Shown: positions 50,768-60,495 of the stretch, one piece after another | How positions within the stretch are numbered: the stretch's first letter is position 1 | How the letters are laid out: the number at the start of each line of letters is the position of its first letter | Assembly (NCBI GenBank): GCA_020161135.1 | Contig: JAIUOB010000007.1 | Span: 1 to 64,000 of the forward strand | DNA: 64,000 nucleotides | Direction: 5' to 3' | From: Gemmatimonadota bacterium | GTDB taxonomy: Bacteria > Gemmatimonadota > Gemmatimonadetes > Gemmatimonadales > Gemmatimonadaceae | Position numbers and translations under genes: made by a program | The notes under the pieces: model-generated | The model's input: the letters and a program-made list of their open reading frames with translations, nothing else | Told to the model about the DNA's origin: nothing | The model's database searches: none

Positions 50768-52615
50768 TCAGTCGAGCGCGTGCGGGCCGCTCGCTGTGGC
50801 CGACAGCAGCGCGCGCGCCGCCGCTTCCGGGAACTCGTGGACGGGGATGTCGTACCACGCGCCACTGGTGCCGGCCTGATCCAGGTGCCGAAGTCGTACG
50901 ACGTGCGCCGTGTGCGCTTCATCGATGTGTCCTTCGAAGTCCGAGACGGTACCCGTGCGTCGGTGGCGCAGCTGCACGCGACGGAGCGACATGCCGTCGA
51001 CTGCCGTCGTGTCGGCCTGTGCGTACACGTCCCACACGGCGACCGGCGACGCGGGGAGCCCGGACTCGATGAGTGCGATCGCGGCGGCGGCGGCCGCGAC
51101 GACCGGTGCGCGCGCCGGCATGGCATCGCGGACGAACACATCCGCGGCGCTCGGTGCGCCCGGGGCGCCGTTCGTGGCGTCGGCGAGCCGTTCCACGAAC
51201 TCGGGCAGGAGACGCGAACCGGCGCCGCCCAGCTCGAGCGCGCGGGCCGCGTAGCGCAACACCTGACGCACCTCGATGCGATCGACCTCATCGAAGAACC
51301 AGGCGCACGACGTGAAGGTGCGCAACGAGGCGCGCGCCCCCTCGAGCAGTTCGCGGGCCCGCGCCACCTGCGCATCGGTCGCCTGGGGCGGCAGGGCGGC
51401 GCGTGCGAACGCCTCGAGTGGGGCGCCGTCACGCGCGACGACCGCGCCGTACGCATCGCGCACGTCCCACGGATCGTCGGTGAAGAGGGCGCGGCCGTCA
51501 CGTTCGAATGCGGCCTCGTGCTGCGCGGCGAGCCACGTGAGCGCTTCCCGCAGCGGGCCGCGCCACTGCTGCGCCGGCGGCTTGCTGCCGTCGAGCCGGC
51601 ACCCGCAGTTGCTGCGCCACCGCTCGACGCCATGGGCACAGCTCCACGCGCTGGGCGAGACGAGGCGCACGTCGGTCACCGGCGGAGTGTGCGCCACCAG
51701 CGCGGCCGTGTTCAGTAGCCGACGCCCCGGCGTGCGTGCCACGAGCGCCAGTGCCTCCGCGAGCGCGACCTCACCGCCCCGGTGATGATGTCCGAAGGTC
51801 TCACCGTCGGTGGCGAGGGTGACGCAGCGCGCGAGCGGCCCGGCCGCTGATTCGTGCGACGTGCGGTCGGCATCACCCGGGAGGGCGCCGGCCAGCCGCT
51901 GCGCGAGCGCGCGCGGGTCGCGCAGGAGTCCGCCGAAGGCCACGTCGCCGGCCACGGCGCCGTCGTACGGCACGATGATGAGCTCGCGGCCGCGCGCGCC
52001 GCGCCAGCGTACCGGCAGTCCGCGTCCGTCGTGTCCCTCGACCTGATACGGCGCGAGGATCGTGAACCGGATGCCCGCCGCCGCGACGGCGTCGAGCGTG
52101 TCCTCGTCGGCCGCGCACTCGGGGAGCCAGAGCCCTTCGGGATCCCGCCCGAAGCGCTGCCGGAAGTCGCGAATGCCCCACCGCAATTCAGTGGAGCGAT
52201 CGCGCGGGGAGGCGAGCGGGAGGATGACGTGATGGTACGGCGCGGCGATGGCGTTGCCGTGCCCCCAGCGCGCCACGCTCGCGGCATCGCCCTGCTGCAT
52301 GGCGCGCAGCGTGTCGGGGGCGTTGCCGTCGAGCCATTCGCAGAGCGTCGCGCCGACATCGAACGAGCACCACGCATAGAGATTGACCACGCGCGCGATG
52401 CCGGCCGTGGCGTCGGCGTCATCACGGCGTGCGCGCGGATCGCGCCGGTACGTGGTGGCGGCGGCGAGCCGGGCGTAGCACTCGCGGTCGATGCGCGCGT
52501 TCCAGTCATGGTCGGGCGCGGCCGACGGCTCCACGCGCACCGCCTCCATCCACGGATCCTCGCGGGGCGGCTGGTACAGGTGCTGATGGACGATGATGCC
52601 GTGCGCGGCACTCAT
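50768..52615 (-). CDS. Glycoside hydrolase family 57 protein with DUF3536-type C-terminus
   Basis: 615 residues. The GH57-like N-terminal domain has IIVHQHLYQPPREDPW (HxH motif, about 9-12), YHHVILPLA, the catalytic-Glu region GLWLPECAADEDTLDAV (Glu about 166), and the Asp motif TLATDGETFGHHH (about 275). The C-terminal ~270 residues match the DUF3536 style (SSFSCAHG-like SPSAWSCAHGVERWRSNCGC; TFTSCAWFFDEVDRIEVRQVLRYAARAL; terminal ligand-binding half). GH57 enzymes include amylopullulanase and branching enzyme; this type is usually annotated glycoside hydrolase. It follows glgA by 82 bases on the reverse strand and may branch or trim glycogen, an inference from context. Confidence 0.85.
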   Translation of the reverse strand: MSAAHGIIVHQHLYQPPREDPWMEAVRVEPSAAPDHDWNARIDRECYARLAAATTYRRDPRARRDDADATAGIARVVNLYAWCSFDVGATLCEWLDGNAPDTLRAMQQGDAASVARWGHGNAIAAPYHHVILPLASPRDRSTELRWGIRDFRQRFGRDPEGLWLPECAADEDTLDAVAAAGIRFTILAPYQVEGHDGRGLPVRWRGARGRELIIVPYDGAVAGDVAFGGLLRDPRALAQRLAGALPGDADRTSHESAAGPLARCVTLATDGETFGHHHRGGEVALAEALALVARTPGRRLLNTAALVAHTPPVTDVRLVSPSAWSCAHGVERWRSNCGCRLDGSKPPAQQWRGPLREALTWLAAQHEAAFERDGRALFTDDPWDVRDAYGAVVARDGAPLEAFARAALPPQATDAQVARARELLEGARASLRTFTSCAWFFDEVDRIEVRQVLRYAARALELGGAGSRLLPEFVERLADATNGAPGAPSAADVFVRDAMPARAPVVAAAAAAIALIESGLPASPVAVWDVYAQADTTAVDGMSLRRVQLRHRRTGTVSDFEGHIDEAHTAHVVRLRHLDQAGTSGAWYDIPVHEFPEAAARALLSATASGPHALD

Positions 52616-52697
52616 GCGCTCACGCCCCGCTCGACGCGCGGCTCACGCGCTTCTCACTCGCTGCGCATGCGCGCATCCCCTACGCATCCCTCACGCA

Positions 52698-54206
52698 TCA
52701 CTCGCGGTCGCGTGCGATGCCGATGGCGCGGCGGTACACGTCGGCGTAGCGCTCGGCCGCGATGCCCCAGCTGAAATCCCGTCGCATCGCCGTCTGCATG
52801 CGCGGGGTCCACTGCGCGGGGTCGGCAAAGCGGGCCAGCGCACGGGCGATGCCCCAGTCGAGCGCGCCCGGCTTGAACTCGTCGAAGAGGAAGCCACCGG
52901 CGTCGTCCTCGACGGTGTCGGCAATGCCACCGACGCGCCGCCCGATGGGAAGCGCGCCGTAGCGCTGGGCGCGGAGCTGCGTGAGGCCGCACGGTTCGTA
53001 CTGCGACGGCATGAGGAACAGGTCGGCGCCGGCCATCAGCCGATGCTCGAGGCGGTCGGTGAAGGCGAGTTGCACGCCGACGTGCCGCGGCCGCGCCTTG
53101 GCGAGCGCCAGCAGCGCCTGCTCGAGGCGTGCCTCACCACTGCCCAGGAAGACGAACTGCGCATCCAGCGTCCACACCTGGTGGGACGCGAGGATGAGGT
53201 CGAGCCCCTTCTGCGCCACCATGCGCCCGGTGAAGCCGAACAGCGGCGTGCGCTTGCGTTGCGGCAGGCCGAACAGCCGCTGCAGGGCCGACTTGCAGCG
53301 TGCCTTGCCGGAGAGATCGTCGACGCTGTAGCGCGCAGTGATGTGCGGGTCGGTGGACGGATCCCACACCGCCTGGTCGATGCCGTTGGCGATGCCGGTG
53401 AAGCGGTTGCCGAGATACTGGAAGGTCTCGTGCAGCCCGAAGCCGCCGCCGGCCGTACGCAGCTCGAGAGCGTGCGTCGGGCTGACGGTGACGACCATGT
53501 CCGCGAAGGTCAGCCCGCCCTTGAGGAAGTTGAGGCGGCCGTACCACTCGAGATAGCGCCAGTCGAAGAGTTCCGGCGGAATGCCGCACTCCCCCATCAT
53601 CGACGCGGGGAAGTGTCCCTGATACCCGGCGTTGTGCACCGACAGCACGGTGGGCGTGCCGCGGTAGCGCGCCCGGAGCTCGTCGTACGTACGCATGTAG
53701 ACCAGCGCGAGCGCCGTGTGCCAGTCGTGCGCGTGCACGAGCACCGGTCCCACGATGAGGCGCGGGATGGCATCGAGCACCGCGCGCGAGAAGAGCGCGA
53801 AGCGCCGTGCGTTGTCGGCATAGTCGCGGCCGCCCTCGCCGTAGAGCCCTGCGCGCGCAAACGCACCCGGAATGTCGACGAACACGACCTTGGGCCCGGC
53901 GGGCGGATGCACCTCGCGGAAGAAGCGCACCTCCTCGGTGCGAAAGCCGAGGTCGACGTCGATGGGGCGGCCGATCGGCGCGAGATCGGGCGCGTGGTCG
54001 CGCACGCCGCGATAGAGCGGCAGGAACACCACGACATTCGCACCCCCCGCCACCTGATTGGTCGCGAGGCCCATCACCGCCTCCGCCAGTCCGCCGCTGC
54101 GCGCGAACGGATGGTACTCGGCGGTGAGATGGACGATCGTGGGCGCCCCGTGCTCCGGGACACGCACGAGCGGCGACCCGAAGCTCGGGGTGGGCAGGGC
54201 AGTCAC
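52698..54206 (-). CDS. glgA: Glycogen synthase (GT5)
   Basis: 502 residues transferring glucose from a nucleotide-glucose to glycogen. Seen: AEYHPFARSGGLAEAVMGL near residue 30, corresponding to the family KxGG motif but with Arg in place of Lys; VHAHDWHTAL (about 137), LSVHNAGYQGHFP, VVTVSPTHALEL, GIANGIDQAVWDPSTD, FTGRMVAQKGLDL and the nucleotide-sugar motif PSQYEPCGLTQLRAQRYGALPI (about 395). Length is normal (470-530). GTG 54206 is chosen, 13 bases after the glgP stop; an upstream start would overlap glgP. The K-to-R change may affect nucleotide-sugar binding. Part of glgP-glgA-GH57. Confidence 0.9.
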   Translation of the reverse strand: MTALPTPSFGSPLVRVPEHGAPTIVHLTAEYHPFARSGGLAEAVMGLATNQVAGGANVVVFLPLYRGVRDHAPDLAPIGRPIDVDLGFRTEEVRFFREVHPPAGPKVVFVDIPGAFARAGLYGEGGRDYADNARRFALFSRAVLDAIPRLIVGPVLVHAHDWHTALALVYMRTYDELRARYRGTPTVLSVHNAGYQGHFPASMMGECGIPPELFDWRYLEWYGRLNFLKGGLTFADMVVTVSPTHALELRTAGGGFGLHETFQYLGNRFTGIANGIDQAVWDPSTDPHITARYSVDDLSGKARCKSALQRLFGLPQRKRTPLFGFTGRMVAQKGLDLILASHQVWTLDAQFVFLGSGEARLEQALLALAKARPRHVGVQLAFTDRLEHRLMAGADLFLMPSQYEPCGLTQLRAQRYGALPIGRRVGGIADTVEDDAGGFLFDEFKPGALDWGIARALARFADPAQWTPRMQTAMRRDFSWGIAAERYADVYRRAIGIARDRE

Positions 54207-54219
54207 GTCGGGGATCGGC

Positions 54220-56394
54220 TCAGCCGGTCGGTGGATCGTCGGGCAGTGCGTCGCCGAGGATCGACGGCGCGTAGTACGCACGGGCGTACTGCTCGACCAT
54301 GCGGCGCGCCGTGAACTGCTGGCCGGCCACGCGGATTGCGTGCTTCATCGTGGTGAGCCAGCGCCGCGGCAGTTCGTTGCGGTCGTGATCGTAGTAGCGC
54401 GGCACGACCTCCTGTTCGAGGAGTGTGTACAGGCGCTCGGCCGTGCGATCGCCCGCGTCGTCGTCCACCTCGGGCTCGATGGACCAGCCATTCGTGCCGT
54501 CATACCCCTCCTCCCACCAGCCGTCGACGGTCGAGAGCTGCGGCACACCATTGAGCGCGGCCTTCATGCCGCTGGTGCCCGACGCCTCGAGCGGGACGCG
54601 CGGCAGGTTCATCCAGAGGTCCACACCCTGCACGAGCAGGTGTGCGAGGTGCATGCCGTAGTCCTCGACGAACGCGACGCGCCCCTCGAAGCGCGGGTCG
54701 CGCGTGAACTGGTAGACGCTCTGCAGCACCTGCTTCCCCGGCGTGTCGGCCGGATGCGCCTTGCCGGCGAAGACGATCTGCACGGGGCGCGCGCTGTTGG
54801 TGACGAGCCGCGCGAGGCGCTCGACGTCGCGGAAGATGAGGCTTGCGCGCTTGTAGGTCGCGAAGCGTCGCGCGAAGCCGATGGTGAGCGCGCTCGGGTC
54901 GAGCAGGGTGCCGGCACCGACGAGCTGCTGCACCTCCATGGAGCCACGCGCGAACGCTCGGCGCGCCTCCTCGCGCATCTGCCGCATGAGCGTGTGCTTG
55001 AGGCGCATGTGCGTGTACCACAGGCGTTCGTCGTCGAGCGTGAGCACCTGCTCCCAGAGGGCGGGATCGTTGCTGTAGCCCCACGCCGGCCCGAGGTGCT
55101 CGTCGAGCAGCTTCATGACGGGGTTCGACATCCACGTCGCGAGGTGCACGCCGTTCGTGACATGGCCCACGGGCACCTGGTCCGCCGCGCGTCCGGGCCA
55201 GAGCGCCTGGCTCATGTCGCGGGTCACGATGCCGTGTCGGCGCGAGACCGCGTTCACGCGACGCGACAGGCGAATGGACGCGGCGGTCATGTGGTACACC
55301 GACGCGCCGGAGCCGGGGTTGTAGCCGATGCGGAGGAACGTCTCGGCGTCGATGCCCATCTCGGTCCACACCCCGTCGGCACACTGCAGCACCTCCTGCA
55401 CGCCGAAGTGATCGTGGCCGGCCGGGACCGGGGTGTGCGTGGTGAAGACGCTCGCGTTGCGCACGCTCCGCACCGCCTCGGTGTACGACATGCCCTGCGT
55501 GCACAGTTCGCGGACCCGCTCGACCATCATGAAGGCTGCGTGCCCCTCGTTGGCGTGCCAGGCTGCGGGTGCGATGCCGAGCGCGCGCAGTGCGCGCACC
55601 CCGCCAACGCCGAGCAGCCATTCCTGTCGCAGCCGCATGGCGGGGCCACCCGAGTAGAGCTTCGAGAGGAGCGGACGGTCGTCCGGATGGTTGCTCTCGA
55701 GGTCGGAGTCCAGCAGGTACACCGGCACGCGGCCGACCTGCATGGTCCAGACACGGATGTTGATGTCGCGCCCGAACGTGCGGACGGTGACGAGGTGCGG
55801 CGCGCCGTCCTTGCCTGGGAGCGGCCGAATGGGCACGGCCCCGAAGTCGATGCGCGCGTCGGAATCCTCCTGCCAGCCGTCGACGCGGATGCGCTGATCG
55901 AAGTAGCCGTTGCGGTAGAGGATGCCGACGGCGACCAGCGGGATGCCGAGGTCGGACGCCGTCTTGAGATGGTCACCCGCCAGCACGCCGAGTCCACCGG
56001 AATAGATGGGCACCGAGTTGTGGATGCCGAACTCCGCGCAGAAGTACGCGACGGTGCGGCCGCGGAGTTCGGGAAAGGTTCGGGTGTACCACGTGTGCTC
56101 ATCCGATCGCTCGGCGGCAAGCCACTGCATCGCGCGATCGTAGCGGGCGCAGAACGTCGGGTCGCTGGCCAGTTCCTGCAGGCGCGCCGGTGCGACGGTC
56201 TGCAGCATGCGGATGGGATTGTGGCGCAGGCGATGCCAGAGACCGTCGTCGATGGCGCGGAAGAGCATGCGCGCCTCGCGGTTCCAGCTCCACGCGAGGT
56301 TGCGCGCGAGCTGGGCGAGCCCCTCGAGTCGCGCGGGAAGGCGCGGCGTGTCCGGGGTGGAGGGTGCCGACGGGGTCTCAACGGGTGCGGTCAT
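54220..56394 (-). CDS. glgP: Alpha-glucan (glycogen) phosphorylase
   Basis: 724-residue GT35 phosphorylase releasing glucose-1-phosphate, of the short form with an N-terminal DUF3417-like helical part (LARNLAWSWNREARMLFRAID, residues ~30-50). Seen: YFCAEFGIHNSVPIYSGGLGVLAGDHLKTASDLG, AWHANEGHAAFM, TTHTPVPAGHD, GHVTNGVHLATW, IGFARRFATYKRASLI, and the PLP lysine in EASGTSGMKAALNGVPQLSTVDGWW (about 620). Glycosidic acceptor may be glycogen or maltodextrin. It is the first gene of the reverse-strand glycogen operon; a TACCTT box (56454-56459, reverse) could be its -10. Confidence 0.93.
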   Translation of the reverse strand: MTAPVETPSAPSTPDTPRLPARLEGLAQLARNLAWSWNREARMLFRAIDDGLWHRLRHNPIRMLQTVAPARLQELASDPTFCARYDRAMQWLAAERSDEHTWYTRTFPELRGRTVAYFCAEFGIHNSVPIYSGGLGVLAGDHLKTASDLGIPLVAVGILYRNGYFDQRIRVDGWQEDSDARIDFGAVPIRPLPGKDGAPHLVTVRTFGRDINIRVWTMQVGRVPVYLLDSDLESNHPDDRPLLSKLYSGGPAMRLRQEWLLGVGGVRALRALGIAPAAWHANEGHAAFMMVERVRELCTQGMSYTEAVRSVRNASVFTTHTPVPAGHDHFGVQEVLQCADGVWTEMGIDAETFLRIGYNPGSGASVYHMTAASIRLSRRVNAVSRRHGIVTRDMSQALWPGRAADQVPVGHVTNGVHLATWMSNPVMKLLDEHLGPAWGYSNDPALWEQVLTLDDERLWYTHMRLKHTLMRQMREEARRAFARGSMEVQQLVGAGTLLDPSALTIGFARRFATYKRASLIFRDVERLARLVTNSARPVQIVFAGKAHPADTPGKQVLQSVYQFTRDPRFEGRVAFVEDYGMHLAHLLVQGVDLWMNLPRVPLEASGTSGMKAALNGVPQLSTVDGWWEEGYDGTNGWSIEPEVDDDAGDRTAERLYTLLEQEVVPRYYDHDRNELPRRWLTTMKHAIRVAGQQFTARRMVEQYARAYYAPSILGDALPDDPPTG

Positions 56395-56488
56395 ATCGCC
56401 TGGACGGTGTCGCGAAGTCGAGGGTCGGCCGGTCGAGGCCGCCCACCTCGCGAAAGGTAGGGGGGCGACCGGCGGTTAGGGACGGGTG

Positions 56489-56517
56489 TGGACAGCACAG
56501 ACGGGCGGGACTAGTCT
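56489..56517 (+). promoter_or_regulatory. Promoter candidate for the thrA operon
   Basis: TGGACA at 56489-56494, a 17-base spacer and TAGTCT at 56512-56517. The start would be near 56524, giving a ~60-base leader. The divergent gap with glgP is 191 bases; no attenuator or leader peptide rich in Thr codons is seen. Confidence 0.45.
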
Positions 56518-56585
56518 GCGAAATTCCGACTCTGGGCCCGCTGTGGCAGACCGCCAGCGTGCCGTTCTCGTCACGTCACTTTCGC

Positions 56586-59117
56586 ATGCCAGCGCGCCGC
56601 CTTCGCACCCGGTCGTCGTTCGCCCCCGAAGTCTTCAAGTTCGGCGGCGCGTCGCTGGCCGACGCGTCGCATGTGCGTCACGCCATCGACCTCATTCGCG
56701 CACCACGACCGGCGCGGGTGGTCACGGTGGTATCGGCACTGGCGGGCGTCACCGACGCGCTGCTGGAGGTGGCGGCCAAGGCCGTGGCGGGGAACACCCG
56801 CGCCGCCGAGGCCGCGCTCGACAAGCTGGCCGAGCGTCATCAGGCGGTCGGTCGTGGGGTGCTGGACCGTGCGGCGGCCCGCAAGGCGCTCGCGACTGAG
56901 CTCGATGCGGCCTTCGACGAGTTGCGCGCCCTCGCCCACGGTGTGGCCACGCTGCGCGAGCTCACGCCGCGTACACGCGACTTCCTGGTGGCGCGTGGCG
57001 AGCAGCTCTCCGCGCGCATCGTGGTGGCGGGGCTCCGTGATCGCGGCAGTGCGGCGCAGTACGTCGAGGCCGCGGAGCTCATTCACACCGATGGTGTCCA
57101 CGGCGGCGCGTTTCCCGACCTGCCCGCGACCGACGCGGCGGTGCGGCGCACACTGCGGCCGCTGCTGCGTCGCCGCACGTTTGCGGTGGTGCCCGGGTTC
57201 ACGGGGCGTGGTGTGGATGGCGCGGTGGTGACGCTCGGCCGCGGCGGCAGCGATCTCACGGCCACGGTGCTGGGACGCGCGCTGCGCGCCGCGCGCATCA
57301 CGCTGTGGAAGGACGTGCCGGGCCTCATGACCACCGATCCGCGCCTGGTGCCGAGCGCGCGCATCGTGCCGCAGCTCAACGTGCGCGAGGCGGCCGAGCT
57401 GGCGTACTACGGCGCCAAGGTGCTGCATCCGCGCGCGCTCATTCCGCTGGCACGGCTGCGCGTACCGTTGTTCGTGCGTCCGTTCGCCGAGCCGGACGCG
57501 CCGGGCACCGAGGTGTCGCATCGCCAGACGCTCAAGCGCTATCCGGTGAAGGCGCTGAGCGTGGTGCGTGGGCAGGCGCTCGTCACGGTCACGGGCAATG
57601 GCATGCTGGGCGTGCCCGGCATCGCCGCGCGCACGTTTGCCGCGCTCCAGCAGGCGGGCATCTCCGTCACGCTCATCACGCAGGCGTCGTCCGAGCACTC
57701 CATCAGCCTGTGCATCCCGCACGAGCGCGGGGCCGACGCGCGCCGTGCGCTGGAGACCGCGTTCGGTGCAGAGATCGCGCGACGCGAGCTGGAAGGGGTG
57801 GCCGTGCAGGGGCACATGGCGACGTTGGCCGTCGTCGGGCTCGGCATGGCCGGCACACCGGGCATTGCGGCGCGCATGTTCACCGCGCTCTCGCAGGGCG
57901 GCGTGAACATCGTGGCCATCGCGCAGGGGTCGTCGGAGCTCAACATCTCGGTCGTCATTGCGGAGGCGCACGCCGAGCGCGCTGCACGGGCGGTGCACGA
58001 CACCTTCCAGCTCGACCGGATCGGCGGCGGCGGCATGCACGACGGCGAGCGGCTCGACGTGGTCGTGCTGGGCGTCGGGACCATCGGACGGGAACTGCTG
58101 CGCATGCTGCCGCGAGTCACCGGGCGTCGACGCCCCACCGTGGTCGGGCTGATCGATCGCAGCGGCTACCTGTTCGCACCCGACGGCCTGTCTGCGCGCA
58201 CGATCGCGCAGGCGGTGCAGCGGAAGGCCGATGGCGGCACCCTCGCGTCGCTGCCGGGTGCGCATCGCGGCACGGCGGAGCAGGCGGTGGGGTTCATCGC
58301 GCGCCACGCGCTCACGAGCCCGGTGCTGGTCGATGTCACTGCCGATGAGACGCTCCCGGCCATCAAGCGTGCGGTGCAGGCCGGCATGCACATCGTGATG
58401 GCCAACAAGCGACCGCTCACGGCGTCGCGCGTCGAGGTGGAGGCGCTGCGCGCGTCGGCCGATGCGGCGGGCGTGCGGTTGCTGCACGAGACGACCGTGG
58501 GGGCCGGCCTGCCGGTGATGGACAGCTACGCGAAGCTGGTCGAGACCGGCGATCGCGTGCTGCGTATCGAAGGGAGCACGAGCGGTACGCTGGGATTCCT
58601 GCTCACCGAGATCGGACGCGGGCAACCCTTCAGCGTGGCGTTGCGCGAGGCCATGCGACTCGGCTACACCGAGCCCGATCCGCGCGACGACCTGTCCGGC
58701 ATGGACGTGGCTCGGAAGGCGCTCATTCTGGCACGCATGCTGGGCTTCCAGGGCGAGCTCTCCGACGTGCGTGTGGCCTCACTCGTGCCCGAAGCGTATC
58801 GCGCGTTGCCCACCGCCCGGTTTCTCGCGACGCTCGCCGAGCAGGATGCGGCCTGGGCCGCGCGGCAGGCCGCAGCCGCCAAGCAGGGGCGTGTGCTGCG
58901 CTATGTGCTGCGCGCGACACGGACGGCGGTGCGCGTGGGGCTGCAGGCGGTGCCCACCTCGCACCCGCTGGCAAGCCTGCGCGGCACGGACAATCAGGTG
59001 GTGTTCACCACCACGCGCTATCGCGAACATCCGCTCGTGATCACCGGGCCTGGCGCAGGTCCCGTGGTCACCGCCGCCGGCGTGCTCAACGACATCCTCC
59101 AACTCGCGCCGCGCTGA
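56586..59117 (+). CDS. thrA: Bifunctional aspartate kinase / homoserine dehydrogenase
   Basis: 843 residues catalysing the first and third steps of the aspartate pathway to threonine. The kinase half begins with VFKFGGASLADASHVRHAI (about 15), SLSAR-like EQLSARIVVAGL, GRGGSDLTATVLGRAL and LWKDVPGLMTTDPRLV; two ACT domains follow (VTVTGNGMLGVPGIAARTF; LAVVGLGMAGTPGIAARMF, about 335-480); the dehydrogenase half has VVVLGVGTIGRELL (about 495), DVTADETLP, MANKRPLTAS, GAGLPVMDSY, EGSTSGTLGFLL and DPRDDLSGMDVARK. Length is near E. coli ThrA (820). ATG 56586 precedes the kinase motif by a short basic tail. Threonine feedback through the ACT domains is expected. thrC follows by 13 bases. Confidence 0.94.
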   Translation: MPARRLRTRSSFAPEVFKFGGASLADASHVRHAIDLIRAPRPARVVTVVSALAGVTDALLEVAAKAVAGNTRAAEAALDKLAERHQAVGRGVLDRAAARKALATELDAAFDELRALAHGVATLRELTPRTRDFLVARGEQLSARIVVAGLRDRGSAAQYVEAAELIHTDGVHGGAFPDLPATDAAVRRTLRPLLRRRTFAVVPGFTGRGVDGAVVTLGRGGSDLTATVLGRALRAARITLWKDVPGLMTTDPRLVPSARIVPQLNVREAAELAYYGAKVLHPRALIPLARLRVPLFVRPFAEPDAPGTEVSHRQTLKRYPVKALSVVRGQALVTVTGNGMLGVPGIAARTFAALQQAGISVTLITQASSEHSISLCIPHERGADARRALETAFGAEIARRELEGVAVQGHMATLAVVGLGMAGTPGIAARMFTALSQGGVNIVAIAQGSSELNISVVIAEAHAERAARAVHDTFQLDRIGGGGMHDGERLDVVVLGVGTIGRELLRMLPRVTGRRRPTVVGLIDRSGYLFAPDGLSARTIAQAVQRKADGGTLASLPGAHRGTAEQAVGFIARHALTSPVLVDVTADETLPAIKRAVQAGMHIVMANKRPLTASRVEVEALRASADAAGVRLLHETTVGAGLPVMDSYAKLVETGDRVLRIEGSTSGTLGFLLTEIGRGQPFSVALREAMRLGYTEPDPRDDLSGMDVARKALILARMLGFQGELSDVRVASLVPEAYRALPTARFLATLAEQDAAWAARQAAAAKQGRVLRYVLRATRTAVRVGLQAVPTSHPLASLRGTDNQVVFTTTRYREHPLVITGPGAGPVVTAAGVLNDILQLAPR

Positions 59118-59130
59118 GGCGCGCTCCGTC

Positions 59131-60495
59131 ATGACCGTGTTTCTCTCCCCCGGCGAGGCGCCCGGTGCCTCGAGTGTGCAGCGATGCGACGCCTGCGCGC
59201 ACACGCTGCCCGCCCTCGATCCGGCGCCGGCCTGCCCGCAGTGCGGCGGCCTGCTCGCCATCGTGCATCATGCGCCGCGTCATGCCGACGGGTCAGCGTG
59301 CGATGCGGCGGCGGTGCGGGCGCTGGTGGCGCCGCAGGGCGTGACCGGCGCGCGCGGCCACGCGAGCGGGGTGTGGCGGTTCGCGCCACTCGTGATGCCC
59401 GACGCGGGGACGGCCATTACGAGTCATCCGGAAGGGAACACGCCGCTCCTGCTGCGCGATGCGGTGTCGGCGTACGCCGGGTGCGACGGACTGCTGCTCA
59501 AGCACGAGGGGTACAACCCGACCGGCTCGTTCAAGGATCGCGGCATGACCGTGGGCGCCACCCAGGCGGTGCGCACCGGTGCGCGCGCCGTCGCGTGCGC
59601 GAGCACGGGCAACACGTCGGCCTCGCTGGCGGCGTACGCGGCACAGGCGGGCATTCCGGGGCTGGTGTTCGTGCCGGCCGGCAAGGTCGCGCTCGGGAAG
59701 ATGGCGCAGACCCTCGCGTACGGCGCCACCACGCTGTTGGTGCACGGCGATTTCGACGCCTGCCTGCGGCTCGTGCAGGAGGCCAGCCGGGAGCTGGGCA
59801 TCTACCTGCTCAACTCGATCAATCCGTGGCGGGTGGAAGGACAGAAGACGATCGTCTTCGAGCTGCTGCAGCAGCTCGACTGGACTCCGCCCGACTTTCT
59901 CGTGCTGCCCGCGGGCAACCTCGGCAACACGGCGGCGTTCGGCAAGGCGCTGCGTGAAGCTCACGCGCTCGGGCTCATCGCGCGGCTGCCTCGTCTCGTG
60001 AGTGTGCAGGCGGCCGGGGCGGCACCGTTCGCGGCGGCGTTCCGCGACGGCTTCGCGGAACGGCTGCGAGTGCAGGCGGAGACCGTCGCGACGGCCATTC
60101 GCATCGGCGATCCGGCCAGCTGGGACCGCGCCGTGCGGGCCATTCGCGAGACCGACGGCATCGTGACCAGCGTGACCGACGACGAGATCATCGACGCCAA
60201 GATGACCATCGACGCTGCGGGCGTGGGGTGCGAGGCGGCGAGCGCCGCCAGCGTAGCCGGGGTGCGGCAGCTCGTGCAGCGTGGCATCATCCGCCCGGAG
60301 CATCGCGTGGTGGCGGTGCTCACCGGTCACGTACTCAAGGATCCCGGCATGCTCGTGGAGTTGCATCAAGGCAGTGGAGAGCGCGGTGGACACGCGCGCG
60401 CGAACCGTCCCGTCGAGATCGACGCCAGTGTGTCGTCGGTGGCGCGCGTGCTGGCGGAGCGGGCGGCGCTGGTGGCACGCGCGGAGGGCGCATGA
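59131..60495 (+). CDS. thrC: Threonine synthase
   Basis: PLP enzyme converting O-phosphohomoserine to threonine, 454 residues. An N-terminal zinc-ribbon-like part has Cys pairs RCDACAH and CPQCGG (about 18-40). PLP lysine in NPTGSFKDRGMTVGA (about 134), ASTGNTSASLAAYAAQAG, NSINPWRVEGQKTIVFELLQQL, VLPAGNLGNTAAFGKAL and QAAGAAPFAAAF follow. It starts 13 bases after thrA; homoserine kinase (thrB), which should make its substrate, is not in the operon. Its stop overlaps the SDR start by four bases. Confidence 0.93.
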   Translation: MTVFLSPGEAPGASSVQRCDACAHTLPALDPAPACPQCGGLLAIVHHAPRHADGSACDAAAVRALVAPQGVTGARGHASGVWRFAPLVMPDAGTAITSHPEGNTPLLLRDAVSAYAGCDGLLLKHEGYNPTGSFKDRGMTVGATQAVRTGARAVACASTGNTSASLAAYAAQAGIPGLVFVPAGKVALGKMAQTLAYGATTLLVHGDFDACLRLVQEASRELGIYLLNSINPWRVEGQKTIVFELLQQLDWTPPDFLVLPAGNLGNTAAFGKALREAHALGLIARLPRLVSVQAAGAAPFAAAFRDGFAERLRVQAETVATAIRIGDPASWDRAVRAIRETDGIVTSVTDDEIIDAKMTIDAAGVGCEAASAASVAGVRQLVQRGIIRPEHRVVAVLTGHVLKDPGMLVELHQGSGERGGHARANRPVEIDASVSSVARVLAERAALVARAEGA

